64,000 bases of DNA from Marivita sp051859345 (lineage in GTDB: Bacteria > Pseudomonadota > Alphaproteobacteria > Rhodobacterales > Rhodobacteraceae), in the NCBI RefSeq assembly GCF_051859345.1, contig NZ_JBHYFV010000002.1:62001-126000 (forward strand), in the 5' to 3' direction. The position numbers were made by a program, and so were the translations under genes. The notes under the pieces are model-generated. The model saw nothing but the letters and a program-made list of their open reading frames with translations. It had not been told where the DNA came from and did no database searches. Positions 36,736-45,266 of the stretch are shown here, in pieces (within the stretch, counting starts at the first letter, position 1; each line of letters opens with the position of its first letter).

Positions 36736-37119
36736 ATGGATCTGATCGCTCAGTTGGAGGCGGAGCAAATTGCCGCCCTCGGGAAGACAATTCCCGATTT
36801 CAAAGCAGGCGACACGATCCGTGTCGGCTACAAAGTGACCGAAGGAACCCGCACCCGTGTGCAGAACTACGAAGGCGTCTGCATCAGCCGTCGTCAGGGT
36901 TCTGGCATCGCCGGGTCGTTCACGGTTCGCAAGATTTCGTTCGGTGAAGGCGTGGAGCGTGTGTTCCCGCTGCATTCCACCAACATCGACAGCATCGAGG
37001 TTGTCCGCCGTGGCCGCGTCCGTCGCGCCAAGATGTACTACCTGCGCTCGCGTCGCGGCAAATCGGCCCGTATCGCGGAAGACACAACCTACAAGCCCCT
37101 CAAGGGCGCAGACGCGTAA
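36736..37119 (+). CDS. rplS: 50S ribosomal protein L19
   Basis: A 127-residue ribosomal protein. FKAGDTIRVGYKVTEGTRTRVQNYEGVCI and GVERVFPLHSTNIDSIEVVRRGRVRRAKMYYLR are the L19 core. AGGAGAGAAGCG precedes the ATG. Followed by rpmE after 11 bases. Confidence 0.97.
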   Translation: MDLIAQLEAEQIAALGKTIPDFKAGDTIRVGYKVTEGTRTRVQNYEGVCISRRQGSGIAGSFTVRKISFGEGVERVFPLHSTNIDSIEVVRRGRVRRAKMYYLRSRRGKSARIAEDTTYKPLKGADA

Positions 37120-37130
37120 GGAATGCCGAG

Positions 37131-37352
37131 ATGAAAAAAGATATCCATCCCGACTACCACACCATCAACGTCAAAATGACCGATGGCACCATGCTTGAGA
37201 TGCGCACGACCTGGGGCAAGGAAGGCGACACCCTGTCGCTGGACATCGACCCGACGGTTCACCCGGCATGGACCGGCGGCAACTCGCGTCTGATGGACAC
37301 CGGCGGCCGCGTGTCGAAGTTCAAGAAAAAGTACGAAGGCCTGGGCTTCTAA
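37131..37352 (+). CDS. rpmE: 50S ribosomal protein L31
   Basis: A 73-residue L31 starting MKKDIHPDYHTINVKMTDGT and ending VSKFKKKYEGLGF. It lacks the four-Cys zinc ligands, so it is of the Cys-minus form common in alphaproteobacteria. It closes the ribosomal transcript; a terminator follows. Confidence 0.95.
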   Translation: MKKDIHPDYHTINVKMTDGTMLEMRTTWGKEGDTLSLDIDPTVHPAWTGGNSRLMDTGGRVSKFKKKYEGLGF

Positions 37353-37377
37353 GACCCCCTGCCTTTTCGAGAAAGAC

Positions 37378-37406
37378 AAAAGCCGCGCCGCACAGCGCGG
37401 CTTTTT
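37378..37406 (+). terminator. Rho-independent terminator after rpmE
   Basis: Stem AAAAGCCGCGC / GCGCGGCTTTT (11 bp), loop CGCACA, followed by TTC. It marks the end of the ribosomal cluster. Confidence 0.92.
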
Positions 37407-37517
37407 CATTTGACGCTGAGTCCCCGTCGCCGCAATCGCCGCCAAATCGCACCACACCCCGTTGCAACATCCCGCGCAATCAGGTCATAGATTCCCAAAG
37501 GCAGGGTGATCGGACAC

Positions 37518-38327
37518 ATGGCGCATATAATTGTTGTCGGGAATGAAAAGGGCGGTGCGGGCAAATCCACCGTGTCGATGCATGTGGCAACGGCCCTTTC
37601 ACGGATGGGACACAAGGTTGGCACACTCGACCTGGATCTTCGTCAGAAAACGATGGGGCGCTACGTCACCAACCGTATGAAGATGCTCGAAACCGACGGG
37701 CTGGACCTGCCGACGCCACGTTACCTCGAACTGCCCGAGATTGATGCCGAAAGCCTGCAACCCGGCGAAAACATCTATGATCATCGCCTGTCTGCCGCTG
37801 TGGCCGAACTGGAACCGGGCAGCGACTTTATCCTGATCGACTGCCCCGGCTCGCACACCCGGCTTAGCCAGGTGGCGCATTCGCTGGCCGACACCTTGAT
37901 CACGCCGCTGAATGACAGCTTTGTTGATTTTGATCTGCTGGCCCATACAGATGCCAGCGGCGAAAAGATCGAAGGGCCGTCCGTCTATTCCGAAATGGTC
38001 TGGAACGCCCGTCAGCTGCGCGCCCAGGCAGGCCTGCCGCCCATTGACTGGGTTGTCTTGCGCAACCGTCTTGGGGCCCAGCAGATGGTCAACAAGGCCA
38101 AGATGGAAAAGGCGCTGGAACGGCTGTCCAAACGGATCGGTTTTCGCGTGGCGCCCGGCTTCAATGAACGGGTGATCTTTCGCGAACTGTTTCCGCGTGG
38201 TCTGACCCTGCTTGATCTCAAGGATGTCGGGGTCAAACAGCTCAACATTTCGAACATCGCGGCGCGGCAGGAACTGCGCGACATGATCAAGGCGCTGAAC
38301 CTTCCCGGCGTCACTGTCACCTTCTGA
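37518..38327 (+). CDS. mipZ: Division plane positioning ATPase MipZ
   Basis: A 269-residue ParA/MinD-like ATPase. In Caulobacter MipZ forms a gradient from the poles that blocks FtsZ assembly away from midcell. It has the deviant Walker A NEKGGAGKST, LDLDLRQKTMGRY, and FILIDCPGSHTRLSQVAHSLAD. The ATG at 37518 gives the family N terminus MAHIIVVGN; a GTG at 37506 is in frame. The next start codon directly follows its stop. Confidence 0.9.
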   Translation: MAHIIVVGNEKGGAGKSTVSMHVATALSRMGHKVGTLDLDLRQKTMGRYVTNRMKMLETDGLDLPTPRYLELPEIDAESLQPGENIYDHRLSAAVAELEPGSDFILIDCPGSHTRLSQVAHSLADTLITPLNDSFVDFDLLAHTDASGEKIEGPSVYSEMVWNARQLRAQAGLPPIDWVVLRNRLGAQQMVNKAKMEKALERLSKRIGFRVAPGFNERVIFRELFPRGLTLLDLKDVGVKQLNISNIAARQELRDMIKALNLPGVTVTF

Positions 38328-38525
38328 ATGAACGACCCAACACGAAACGAACTTTGGTTCCGTCTCGTCTTTAGCCTGGCCGGACTGGCCCTGTTGATCG
38401 TGGCCGTCATGATACGCGGGATTTCAAATGCGGCTGCCCTGGTCGAGGTCGTCGGCATCGCCGGTCTGTTCTTTGGAGGCAGTGCCATCTGGACAGCCCT
38501 CAAACTCTGGCGCAGCCGCGATTGA
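38328..38525 (+). CDS. Small two-helix membrane protein
   Basis: A 65-residue protein with two hydrophobic segments (WFRLVFSLAGLALLIVAVMI and ALVEVVGIAGLFFGGSAIWTAL) and charged ends. The ATG begins immediately after the mipZ stop, so it is probably cotranslated. Family not recognised; I infer an inner-membrane location. Confidence 0.7.
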   Translation: MNDPTRNELWFRLVFSLAGLALLIVAVMIRGISNAAALVEVVGIAGLFFGGSAIWTALKLWRSRD

Positions 38526-38579
38526 CTTGTCTTGCCCGGCAGCGTGATGTCTGATCGCCCCTGATAAAAAGGACACCGC

Positions 38580-39356
38580 ATGCCTGCACCCACAAATCAC
38601 TTCAAGGCCCGCCTTGCATCTGACGCTCCCCAGCTTGGACTGTGGCTTGCCCTGACCAGTGGCTATTCGGCTGAAATCGCCGCCAGTGCCGGGTTTGACT
38701 GGCTCTTGATCGACGGCGAACATGCACCCAACGACCTTGGAACCCTGAACGAACAACTGATGGCACTGTCGGGCCACGACGTGTCTGCGGTCCTGCGCAT
38801 TCCGCACACTGATCCAGCCCTGATCAAGCAGGTTCTGGATATGGGGGCACAAAGCCTGCTGTGTCCGATGGTCAACTCTGCCGACGAGGCCCGCGCGATT
38901 GTCGAGGCGATGCGCTATCCCCCACGAGGAATGCGGGGGATTGGACATATGTTGGGTCGCGCCTCGGGCTTCAATGGCACCACCGATTATCTGCAAACAG
39001 CCGAGGATCAGCTTTGCCTGATCGTACAGGCCGAAAGCGTGGCAGCCATGGACGCGCTGGAAGACATCTGTGCGGTGGACGGGGTGGATGGCGTGTTCAT
39101 CGGCCCTGCTGATCTCTGCGCTGACATGGGGCTCTTGCCTGACATCACGCACCCGAAAGTACGTTCTGCGGTGACGGACGGGCTGAAACGAATCCGCGCC
39201 ACCGGCAAGGCGGCCGGTATCATCGACGGTGATCCCAGGCTGATTCAACAAGATCTCGACGCTGGCGCGAACTTCATCGCCCTTGGCGCCGATGTGTTGC
39301 TCTTGGCGGATGCGATGCGTGGGTTGGTCAAAACGTGGAAAACCCGGATCAAGTGA
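38580..39356 (+). CDS. hpaI: HpcH/HpaI family aldolase
   Basis: A 258-residue class II aldolase of the 2-keto-3-deoxy-acid type (4-hydroxy-2-oxoheptanedioate or related). The pattern is GLWLALTSGYSAEIAASAGFDWLLIDGEHAPND, metal site VQAESVAAMDALEDICAVDGVDGVFIGPADLC. No degradation partners lie nearby, so the substrate is open. Ends in a terminator that overlaps its stop. Confidence 0.88.
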   Translation: MPAPTNHFKARLASDAPQLGLWLALTSGYSAEIAASAGFDWLLIDGEHAPNDLGTLNEQLMALSGHDVSAVLRIPHTDPALIKQVLDMGAQSLLCPMVNSADEARAIVEAMRYPPRGMRGIGHMLGRASGFNGTTDYLQTAEDQLCLIVQAESVAAMDALEDICAVDGVDGVFIGPADLCADMGLLPDITHPKVRSAVTDGLKRIRATGKAAGIIDGDPRLIQQDLDAGANFIALGADVLLLADAMRGLVKTWKTRIK

Positions 39357-39367
39357 TCCGGGTTTCC
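39340..39367. terminator. Bidirectional terminator
   Basis: 11-bp stem AAACCCGGATC / GATCCGGGTTT with loop AAGT. It overlaps the aldolase stop and lies between convergent genes; TTTCC follows on the plus side. Confidence 0.75.
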
Positions 39368-39388
39368 TGTCGGCACCTGTCAGGAGGG

Positions 39389-40606
39389 TTATTCGGCAGG
39401 CACCGCATGCGCAGACGCGCTGCGTCGTGCAAAGTGTTGGCGGTTCAAGCGCAACACCAAGGCAATCGCGACAATCTGGGCCGAGATGGCAATTGCGGTG
39501 ATCCCCCAGTAAGCCACACCGAATTTCTCGATCGCACCTGCTGCCACCAATCCCTTGTTGACGAAGAAATGGATCATGACGGACAGGGCAACCGCAGGAC
39601 AGACCAGCGCATAGGAACCCGGTGACGTTTTCGATCCCAACACGAAGTCATTGAAATATCCCTGACGCATCAACACGACTGCGCCAAGCAGCAGGAACGA
39701 CACCTGTACGGACAAGAGCCGCGCAAGGAACGTCATGGTTTCGCCCGGTTGCTCATGCACATCAAACGCGACGTGCAGCCCATGGTTCTGACGCAGGAAC
39801 ATGATCCCGAGAACTGTCACGATCGGGACAACAATCATCAGCGTCGGACCGGATTCACGCGCCGTTCCGTGTTGCAGCATCGACGTAAACGCCGTGGCCG
39901 CCGCAATCAGAGTGTAAAGGATCGCCGCAACGCCAAAGAAGGTCGACAGCATAAGGGCAATCGCAACCGTGGTCGCAGACGTGCTCATCGCCGCAGGCGC
40001 CGAAAATCCGACAGCCACCATCGCGATGCTGAACGCGGGCAAGAGCTGGGCAAAGGAATTATGTGCGGTCACATCGAACACACCCCCTTTGGACAGCACC
40101 CGCCCAAGAAACGCGCCGATCATGCGCAAAGCCAGAACACCGATCGCGCCAAAGGCGATCAAGGCGAGCGGGAACAGGTATTCGACCACACTCCAAAGCT
40201 GCGGCACGAAGACCAGGCCAACGATGAACAAGGCATTCACGGTCATCGCCATCGCCAAAGGCATCGCCAGCAGCGTTGCTTCGGCATTTGTCTGACGCAG
40301 CGCCGTGTAGCTGTCAGTTTGCTTGAAAGCAGACAGGGACTTCAGGTTCCAGACCAGCGATTTGATGTTCAGAACGGCAAACACTGCAATTCCGATCAGC
40401 GCAATCACGATTCCGGCCTGCAACATCACATTGCCGGAGCCGAATGCCGCTGCAATGTCCTCGAAGACCGGGACTGGCTGGTTCGGATGCGGCACCCAAA
40501 ACATCAGGAACATGAAAAACGTGACCGCAATGCCCCCCGCCCCAAGCGAGGCGAGAAAGTAAATCGGCGAATAGGTGTCAGCGGGTCTGGTGGCAGAATG
40601 GTCCAC
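39389..40606 (-). CDS. Ten-helix inner-membrane protein (SLAC1/TDT-like length), function unknown
   Basis: A 405-residue protein with about ten hydrophobic segments. It starts (GTG at 40606, after AAGGAGACTCCCC) VDHSATRPADTYSPIYFLASLGAGG. The ten-helix layout fits the TDT/SLAC1 (TehA) exporter fold by size. From memory similar roseobacter proteins carry the name TsoY; I cannot check this. No catalytic motif is visible. Two ATTC-N8-GAAT operators lie 16-55 bp upstream, so it is probably controlled by a sulfide/persulfide-sensing repressor of the SqrR/BigR type. A role in sulfur compound transport or stress is inference. Confidence 0.75.
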   Translation of the reverse strand: MDHSATRPADTYSPIYFLASLGAGGIAVTFFMFLMFWVPHPNQPVPVFEDIAAAFGSGNVMLQAGIVIALIGIAVFAVLNIKSLVWNLKSLSAFKQTDSYTALRQTNAEATLLAMPLAMAMTVNALFIVGLVFVPQLWSVVEYLFPLALIAFGAIGVLALRMIGAFLGRVLSKGGVFDVTAHNSFAQLLPAFSIAMVAVGFSAPAAMSTSATTVAIALMLSTFFGVAAILYTLIAAATAFTSMLQHGTARESGPTLMIVVPIVTVLGIMFLRQNHGLHVAFDVHEQPGETMTFLARLLSVQVSFLLLGAVVLMRQGYFNDFVLGSKTSPGSYALVCPAVALSVMIHFFVNKGLVAAGAIEKFGVAYWGITAIAISAQIVAIALVLRLNRQHFARRSASAHAVPAE

Positions 40607-40621
40607 GGGGAGTCTCCTTAC

Positions 40622-40637
40622 ATTCCATTTGCGGAAT
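40622..40637. promoter_or_regulatory. ATTC-N8-GAAT operator, site A (SqrR/BigR-type)
   Basis: ATTC-CATTTGCG-GAAT. It matches the ATTC-N8-GAAT site reported for Rhodobacter SqrR. It lies just downstream of the candidate -10 of the membrane protein gene, near the expected transcription start. Confidence 0.65.
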
Positions 40638-40638
40638 A

Positions 40639-40666
40639 TATTTACATTCAAAATTCAGAATGTAAA
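40639..40666 (-). promoter_or_regulatory. Candidate promoter of the ten-helix membrane protein gene
   Basis: On the minus strand, TTTACA (-35), 16 bases, TAAATA (-10). Operator site B occupies the -35 and spacer, so binding there would block RNA polymerase. Confidence 0.5.
40641..40666. promoter_or_regulatory. ATTC-N8-GAAT operator, site B, within a 9-bp inverted repeat
   Basis: TTTACATTC-AAAATTCA-GAATGTAAA: a perfect 9-bp inverted repeat with an 8-bp spacer that contains the SqrR core ATTC-N8-GAAT. Its centre is 24 bp from the centre of site A. Confidence 0.7.
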
Positions 40667-40846
40667 GGTCAACGTCAGTCAATTCGGCCATTCTTGGGCA
40701 AGTCTGCGCTGAAACGTACATGCCCGCCCCGCAATATCTTGTGGATAAAAGCCCGGCAATTACCACATGCGGCAGCAAATCGTTGACTCGACCACAAGGC
40801 CCGCGACACACTGCCCTACAAAACAGGAATCAGGCAGGCTTCATCA

Positions 40847-43800
40847 GTGCGCTTTTCCAAACTCCGTTTGACGGGCTTCAAAAGCTTCGTTGACCCAACC
40901 GACCTGATCATCGCAGATGGTCTGACCGGTGTTGTGGGTCCAAACGGCTGCGGAAAATCGAACCTCCTCGAAGCGTTGCGCTGGGTGATGGGGGAAAACC
41001 GCCCAACCGCCATGCGCGGTGGCGGAATGGAAGACGTGATCTTTGCTGGGGCCGCGACGCGCCCGGCGCGCAATTTTGCCGAAGTGTCGATCCAGATCGA
41101 CAATGGCGACCGGCTTGCTCCGGCAGGGTTCAACGATCAGGACCAGCTTGATATCGTCCGCCGCATCACGCGTGACGTGGGCAGCGCCTACAAGGCGAAT
41201 GGCAAAGATGTGCGTGCGCGTGATGTGCAGATGCTGTTCGCTGATGCTTCGACTGGGGCACATTCACCTGCGCTGGTCCGCCAGGGACAGATCAGCGAAC
41301 TGATCAACGCCAAACCCAAGAACCGCCGCCGCATCCTGGAAGAAGCGGCAGGCATCTCGGGTCTGTACCAGCGCCGTCACGAGGCAGAACTCAAGCTCAA
41401 CAGCACCGAGGCAAATCTGTTGCGTGTTGATGACGTGATCGAACAGCTTGCCGCGCAACTTGCGCAGTTGGCACGGCAGGCACGCCAGGCTGCCCGCTAT
41501 CGCGCGATTGGCGAAGAACTTCGGCACGCTGAAGGCCTGTTGCTGTATCGCCGTTGGAAAGACGCCGATCTGGCCCGCGCCGACGCAGATACCCAACTGC
41601 GCGACCGCATCACCGAAGCCGCGCGCGCCGAAACCGAGGCCCGCACCGCCACGAAGGCCCGCGAAGATGCGGATGCTGCGCTGCCCCCCCTGCGCGAAGA
41701 AGCTGCCATCGCGGCCGCCATTGTCCAACGGTTGACCCTGCATCGGGATACATTGTCGGAACAGGAACGCCGCGCCGAAGAAATGATCCAGACCCTGACC
41801 CGCCGCATCGAACAGATGACCAAGGACATGGAGCGGGAAAGTGGACTTAATCGCGATGCCGGCGAAACCATTGAGCAGCTTGAATGGGAAGCCCGCGAAC
41901 TTGCCAAGGCCGCTGAAGGCCATGATGACAAACTGGCCGAAGCAACCGAAGCCGCACGCGAAGCGGGCGCCGTGCTTCAGGCCCGCGAAGCCGACCTCAG
42001 CCAGAAAACCGAAGATGTGGCGCGCCTTGCCGCCCGTCACCAATCTGCGCATCGCCTGTTGTCCGACAGCCAGAAAACGCTTGACCGCAACGAGGCCGAC
42101 ACCACCCGCGCCCGCGAAGCGATGGCCGCTGCCAAGCAGACCCTGCGTGACGCTAAAGAGACCGCAGCGCAGGCCGCAACAGAGCAAACCGCCGCGCGCG
42201 ATCTTGCGGATCGTGCCGATCTGGTCCTGACCGAAGCCGAAGCCGCCCGCGCCGAAACCCAGTCTCGCGAGGCAGATGCCCGCGCCCAACGATCCGAAGC
42301 TGAAGGCGAAATGAACGCGCTGAGTGCGGAGACAACCGCCCTGGCCCGCCTGCTGGACCGCGACACCGCCGAAGGAGGTCAGATCCTTGACCGCCTGCAA
42401 GTCGAACAGGGTTTCGAAAAGGCTCTTGGTGCCGCACTTGCCGACGATCTGCGCGCGCCCGAGGTCGAAGGCGATGGCCCCACCGGCTGGACGGCCCTAC
42501 CGCGCTACGACCTGGATCAACCTCTGCCTGCCGGCGTCACGCCGCTGACAAATCATGTGTCCGTCCCAGAGGTTCTGGAGCGCCGTATGGCACAGATCGG
42601 ACTGGCGGACGCCGAAGATGCCGCGCGGCTGCAACCGCTTCTCAAGCCGGGCCAACGGCTGGTCAGCCCTGAAGGTGATCTCTGGCGCTGGGATGGTTAC
42701 CGCGCCTGGGCCGAAGACGCGCCCTCTGCTGCTGCCCTGCGTCTGGAGCAACTGAATCGCCTTGAGGCGCTGAAACAGGAAACCGCCCGCGCGTCTGCCC
42801 GTGTCGATGGTGCCCGCGCCGCCCATGACAGCCTGACCCAACGGCTGAACGATCTGGCCCAGGCCGAAAAAGCCGCCCGCCAGGCCCGCCGCGATGCGGA
42901 CACCGCCGTCACCGACGCCGCGCGCAAACTGAGCCGCGCCGAGGCGGACCGCGATATGGCCGAAGGCAAGCTTGAAAGCCTGTCACTGACGCTGTCGCGC
43001 CACGAAGACGAAGCCACCGCAGCCCGTGCCCAAATGCTTGAAGCGGAGCGCGGGGTGGCCGATCTGGAAGATCTCGAATCCGCGCGCGCCGAGGTGGAAG
43101 ATCTGAAGATGACCGTCGAAGCGGCCCGCATGACCATGATGTCGCGCCGGTCTGCTTTGGACGAACTGCGCCGCGAAGGCGATGCCCGCAAAGGCCGCAC
43201 CCAGCAAGTCACCAAGGACCTCAGCGGCTGGCGCCACCGTCTTGAAACCGCCGAGAAACGCAGCGCCGAATTGTCAGAGCGCCGAACTGCGGCACAGACC
43301 GAACTCGACGCCGCGTCGAGCACCCCAGCCGAACTCGCCGCCCAGCGCGCCGAACTGGGGCACGCGATTTCCGAGGCCGAGGCCCGCAGCGCGGCATCGA
43401 ACGACGCTCTCTCCACCGCCGAAGCCACGCTGCGAACAGCCGATCATGCCGAGCGTGAAGCCGAACGCAAAGCATCAGAGGCGCGTGAAGCCCGCGCAAG
43501 ATCCGAGGCCAGGTCAGAGGCCGCCCGCGAAGCTGTCAATGCTGCCGCCGAACGCATCGCAGAAGAACAGGAAACCAGCCCCACCGCGCTTTTGCAAAAG
43601 CTTGAGGCGGATCCCGACAATCTTCCCAAAGCCGAAGCGATCGACGCTGATGTGAATCGCCTCAAACGCCAGCGCGACGCTCTGGGCGCCGTCAACCTGC
43701 GCGCCGAAGAAGACGCCCGCGAGGTTCAGGAAGAACATGACACCCTTCTGGCCGAAAAGCTTGATCTGCAAGAGGCGATCAAGACGTTGCGCTCGGGAAT

Positions 43801-44302
43801 TTCGAGTCTCAATCGCGAAGGCCGTGAACGCCTGCTGACCGCGTTTGAACAGGTAAACAGCAACTTTTCGTTGCTCTTCACCCACCTCTTTGGCGGTGGC
43901 GAAGCCAGTCTTGTCATGGTCGAAAGCGACGATCCTCTTGAAGCTGGGCTTGAGATCATGTGCCAGCCACCGGGCAAGAAACTTTCGACACTGTCGCTGC
44001 TTTCGGGTGGGGAACAGACGCTGACAGCGCTTGCGCTCATCTTCGCGGTGTTCCTCGCCAACCCTGCGCCGATCTGCGTCCTGGACGAAGTTGATGCGCC
44101 TTTGGACGACGCGAACGTCACGCGCTTTTGCGATCTGCTGGACGAGATGTGCCGCCGCACAGAAACCCGCTTTCTCATCATCACGCACCACGCCGTCACC
44201 ATGTCCCGTATGGACCGGCTTTTTGGAGTGACCATGCAGGAACAAGGTGTCAGCCAACTGGTCTCGGTTGACCTCAAGAAGGCAGAGCGGATGGTCGCGT
44301 AA
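40847..44302 (+). CDS. smc: Chromosome segregation protein SMC
   Basis: A 1151-residue ATPase that with ScpAB compacts and separates chromosomes. Walker A is GPNGCGKSNLLEALRWVMGE near residue 32; two long coiled-coil arms flank a hinge near residue 500-650; the C-terminal head has the signature LSLLSGGEQTL and Walker B ICVLDEVDAPLDD. The start is GTG at 40847. GC-rich, Ala/Arg/Glu-dense arms are normal for this group. Confidence 0.96.
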   Translation: MRFSKLRLTGFKSFVDPTDLIIADGLTGVVGPNGCGKSNLLEALRWVMGENRPTAMRGGGMEDVIFAGAATRPARNFAEVSIQIDNGDRLAPAGFNDQDQLDIVRRITRDVGSAYKANGKDVRARDVQMLFADASTGAHSPALVRQGQISELINAKPKNRRRILEEAAGISGLYQRRHEAELKLNSTEANLLRVDDVIEQLAAQLAQLARQARQAARYRAIGEELRHAEGLLLYRRWKDADLARADADTQLRDRITEAARAETEARTATKAREDADAALPPLREEAAIAAAIVQRLTLHRDTLSEQERRAEEMIQTLTRRIEQMTKDMERESGLNRDAGETIEQLEWEARELAKAAEGHDDKLAEATEAAREAGAVLQAREADLSQKTEDVARLAARHQSAHRLLSDSQKTLDRNEADTTRAREAMAAAKQTLRDAKETAAQAATEQTAARDLADRADLVLTEAEAARAETQSREADARAQRSEAEGEMNALSAETTALARLLDRDTAEGGQILDRLQVEQGFEKALGAALADDLRAPEVEGDGPTGWTALPRYDLDQPLPAGVTPLTNHVSVPEVLERRMAQIGLADAEDAARLQPLLKPGQRLVSPEGDLWRWDGYRAWAEDAPSAAALRLEQLNRLEALKQETARASARVDGARAAHDSLTQRLNDLAQAEKAARQARRDADTAVTDAARKLSRAEADRDMAEGKLESLSLTLSRHEDEATAARAQMLEAERGVADLEDLESARAEVEDLKMTVEAARMTMMSRRSALDELRREGDARKGRTQQVTKDLSGWRHRLETAEKRSAELSERRTAAQTELDAASSTPAELAAQRAELGHAISEAEARSAASNDALSTAEATLRTADHAEREAERKASEAREARARSEARSEAAREAVNAAAERIAEEQETSPTALLQKLEADPDNLPKAEAIDADVNRLKRQRDALGAVNLRAEEDAREVQEEHDTLLAEKLDLQEAIKTLRSGISSLNREGRERLLTAFEQVNSNFSLLFTHLFGGGEASLVMVESDDPLEAGLEIMCQPPGKKLSTLSLLSGGEQTLTALALIFAVFLANPAPICVLDEVDAPLDDANVTRFCDLLDEMCRRTETRFLIITHHAVTMSRMDRLFGVTMQEQGVSQLVSVDLKKAERMVA

Positions 44303-44344
44303 ACGTGTGACGATTTGCGGTGCGATTGCCTCTACGGTAAGTGC

Positions 44345-44701
44345 ATGATCCGATATTTCATTGCACTTATCCTGTTCCCGGCAACACTGTTCGCCCAGGA
44401 ATGGGCACCGCGTGACAGTGATGTGCTGCTTGATCAGGCGACTCTCGACACACGCCTGCGCGGCGAGACCATCGTTTTCTTCGACAACGGCGAATCCAGG
44501 TTCTTTGAGGATGGGCGTTATACCTACACCTACGCCAATGCCGGCGGCACAGGGTATGGGTATTTCACAATCGGAAACGACAGCACGATCTGCATTGAGT
44601 TCGTCACCGGCTTTTCACGATGCGATCTTTATGTGATCGACGCCAGTGGCCGCCTTACGATCATCACAACAACAGGTGACCGTTTTCCGACGCTCCGTTG
44701 A
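44345..44701 (+). CDS. Small secreted protein of unknown function
   Basis: A 118-residue protein: signal peptide MIRYFIALILFPATLFA, then a beta-rich domain with FFDNGESRFFEDGRYTYTY and two cysteines in TICIEFVTGFSRCDLYVID that could form a disulfide. I do not recognise the family. The ATG at 44345 follows GGTAAG; a longer frame from 44315 lacks a signal-peptide start. It is 42 bases downstream of smc. Confidence 0.65.
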   Translation: MIRYFIALILFPATLFAQEWAPRDSDVLLDQATLDTRLRGETIVFFDNGESRFFEDGRYTYTYANAGGTGYGYFTIGNDSTICIEFVTGFSRCDLYVIDASGRLTIITTTGDRFPTLR

Positions 44702-44903
44702 ATCCGGAAAACGTTGACGCATTTCGGACACACGCTACAACCAGAACGCGAATCCGTGTCTGCTGGCGTCGAAGTGTCGGCCATCTCCCGCCTATTTTTA
44801 CCAAATAACGACAATCCTTACCTGGACGTTAATTCTTTATTATCATTTCAGAACAGACTCTGATGCCTACCATCCTCGTACTTCACAGGACCTGTTGCCC
44901 TCT

Positions 44904-45266
44904 ATGAATGTGCTGATTGTGCAGAACAACGCCAAGCTCGGCCAGATGTGGCAACGCCACCTGCAGAGGCACGGGCACGTCGCCGACATCAGTTTCAATC
45001 AGGAAAGCGCCGTTGATCGACTGCTTTCCCAATATTATCCGATCATCATCCTTGATGTGGTTCTCGACGGAGGCAGCGCGCTTGCAGTGGCTGATTACGC
45101 CAGTTACCGTCACCCTGATGCGCGCGTGATCTTCGTCAGCAACACGAGCTTTTTCTCGGACGGATCCATATTTCAGCTTTGCTCCAACGCCTGCGCGTTT
45201 GTGCCCAGCGCAACGCAACCTGATGATCTTGCCGCGATGGTCGAACACTACGCCAAGGTCATTTAA
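44904..45266 (+). CDS. Degenerate response-regulator receiver domain protein
   Basis: A 120-residue single receiver (CheY-like) domain. The aspartate of the usual phosphorylation site is kept (IIILDVVLDGG), but the acidic pair at the start reads NN (LIVQNNAKL) and the expected Lys of KP reads S (AFVPSATQP). It may act without phosphorylation or in another way. The start is ATG 44904; a TTG at 44895 sits better behind AGGA. Its stop overlaps that of the convergent GST gene. Confidence 0.72.
   Translation: MNVLIVQNNAKLGQMWQRHLQRHGHVADISFNQESAVDRLLSQYYPIIILDVVLDGGSALAVADYASYRHPDARVIFVSNTSFFSDGSIFQLCSNACAFVPSATQPDDLAAMVEHYAKVI

Noticed and set aside
42697..43428. Minus-strand Ser/Arg/Ala-rich frame inside smc
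   Set aside because: Antisense of the coiled-coil arms; low-complexity and no start signals.
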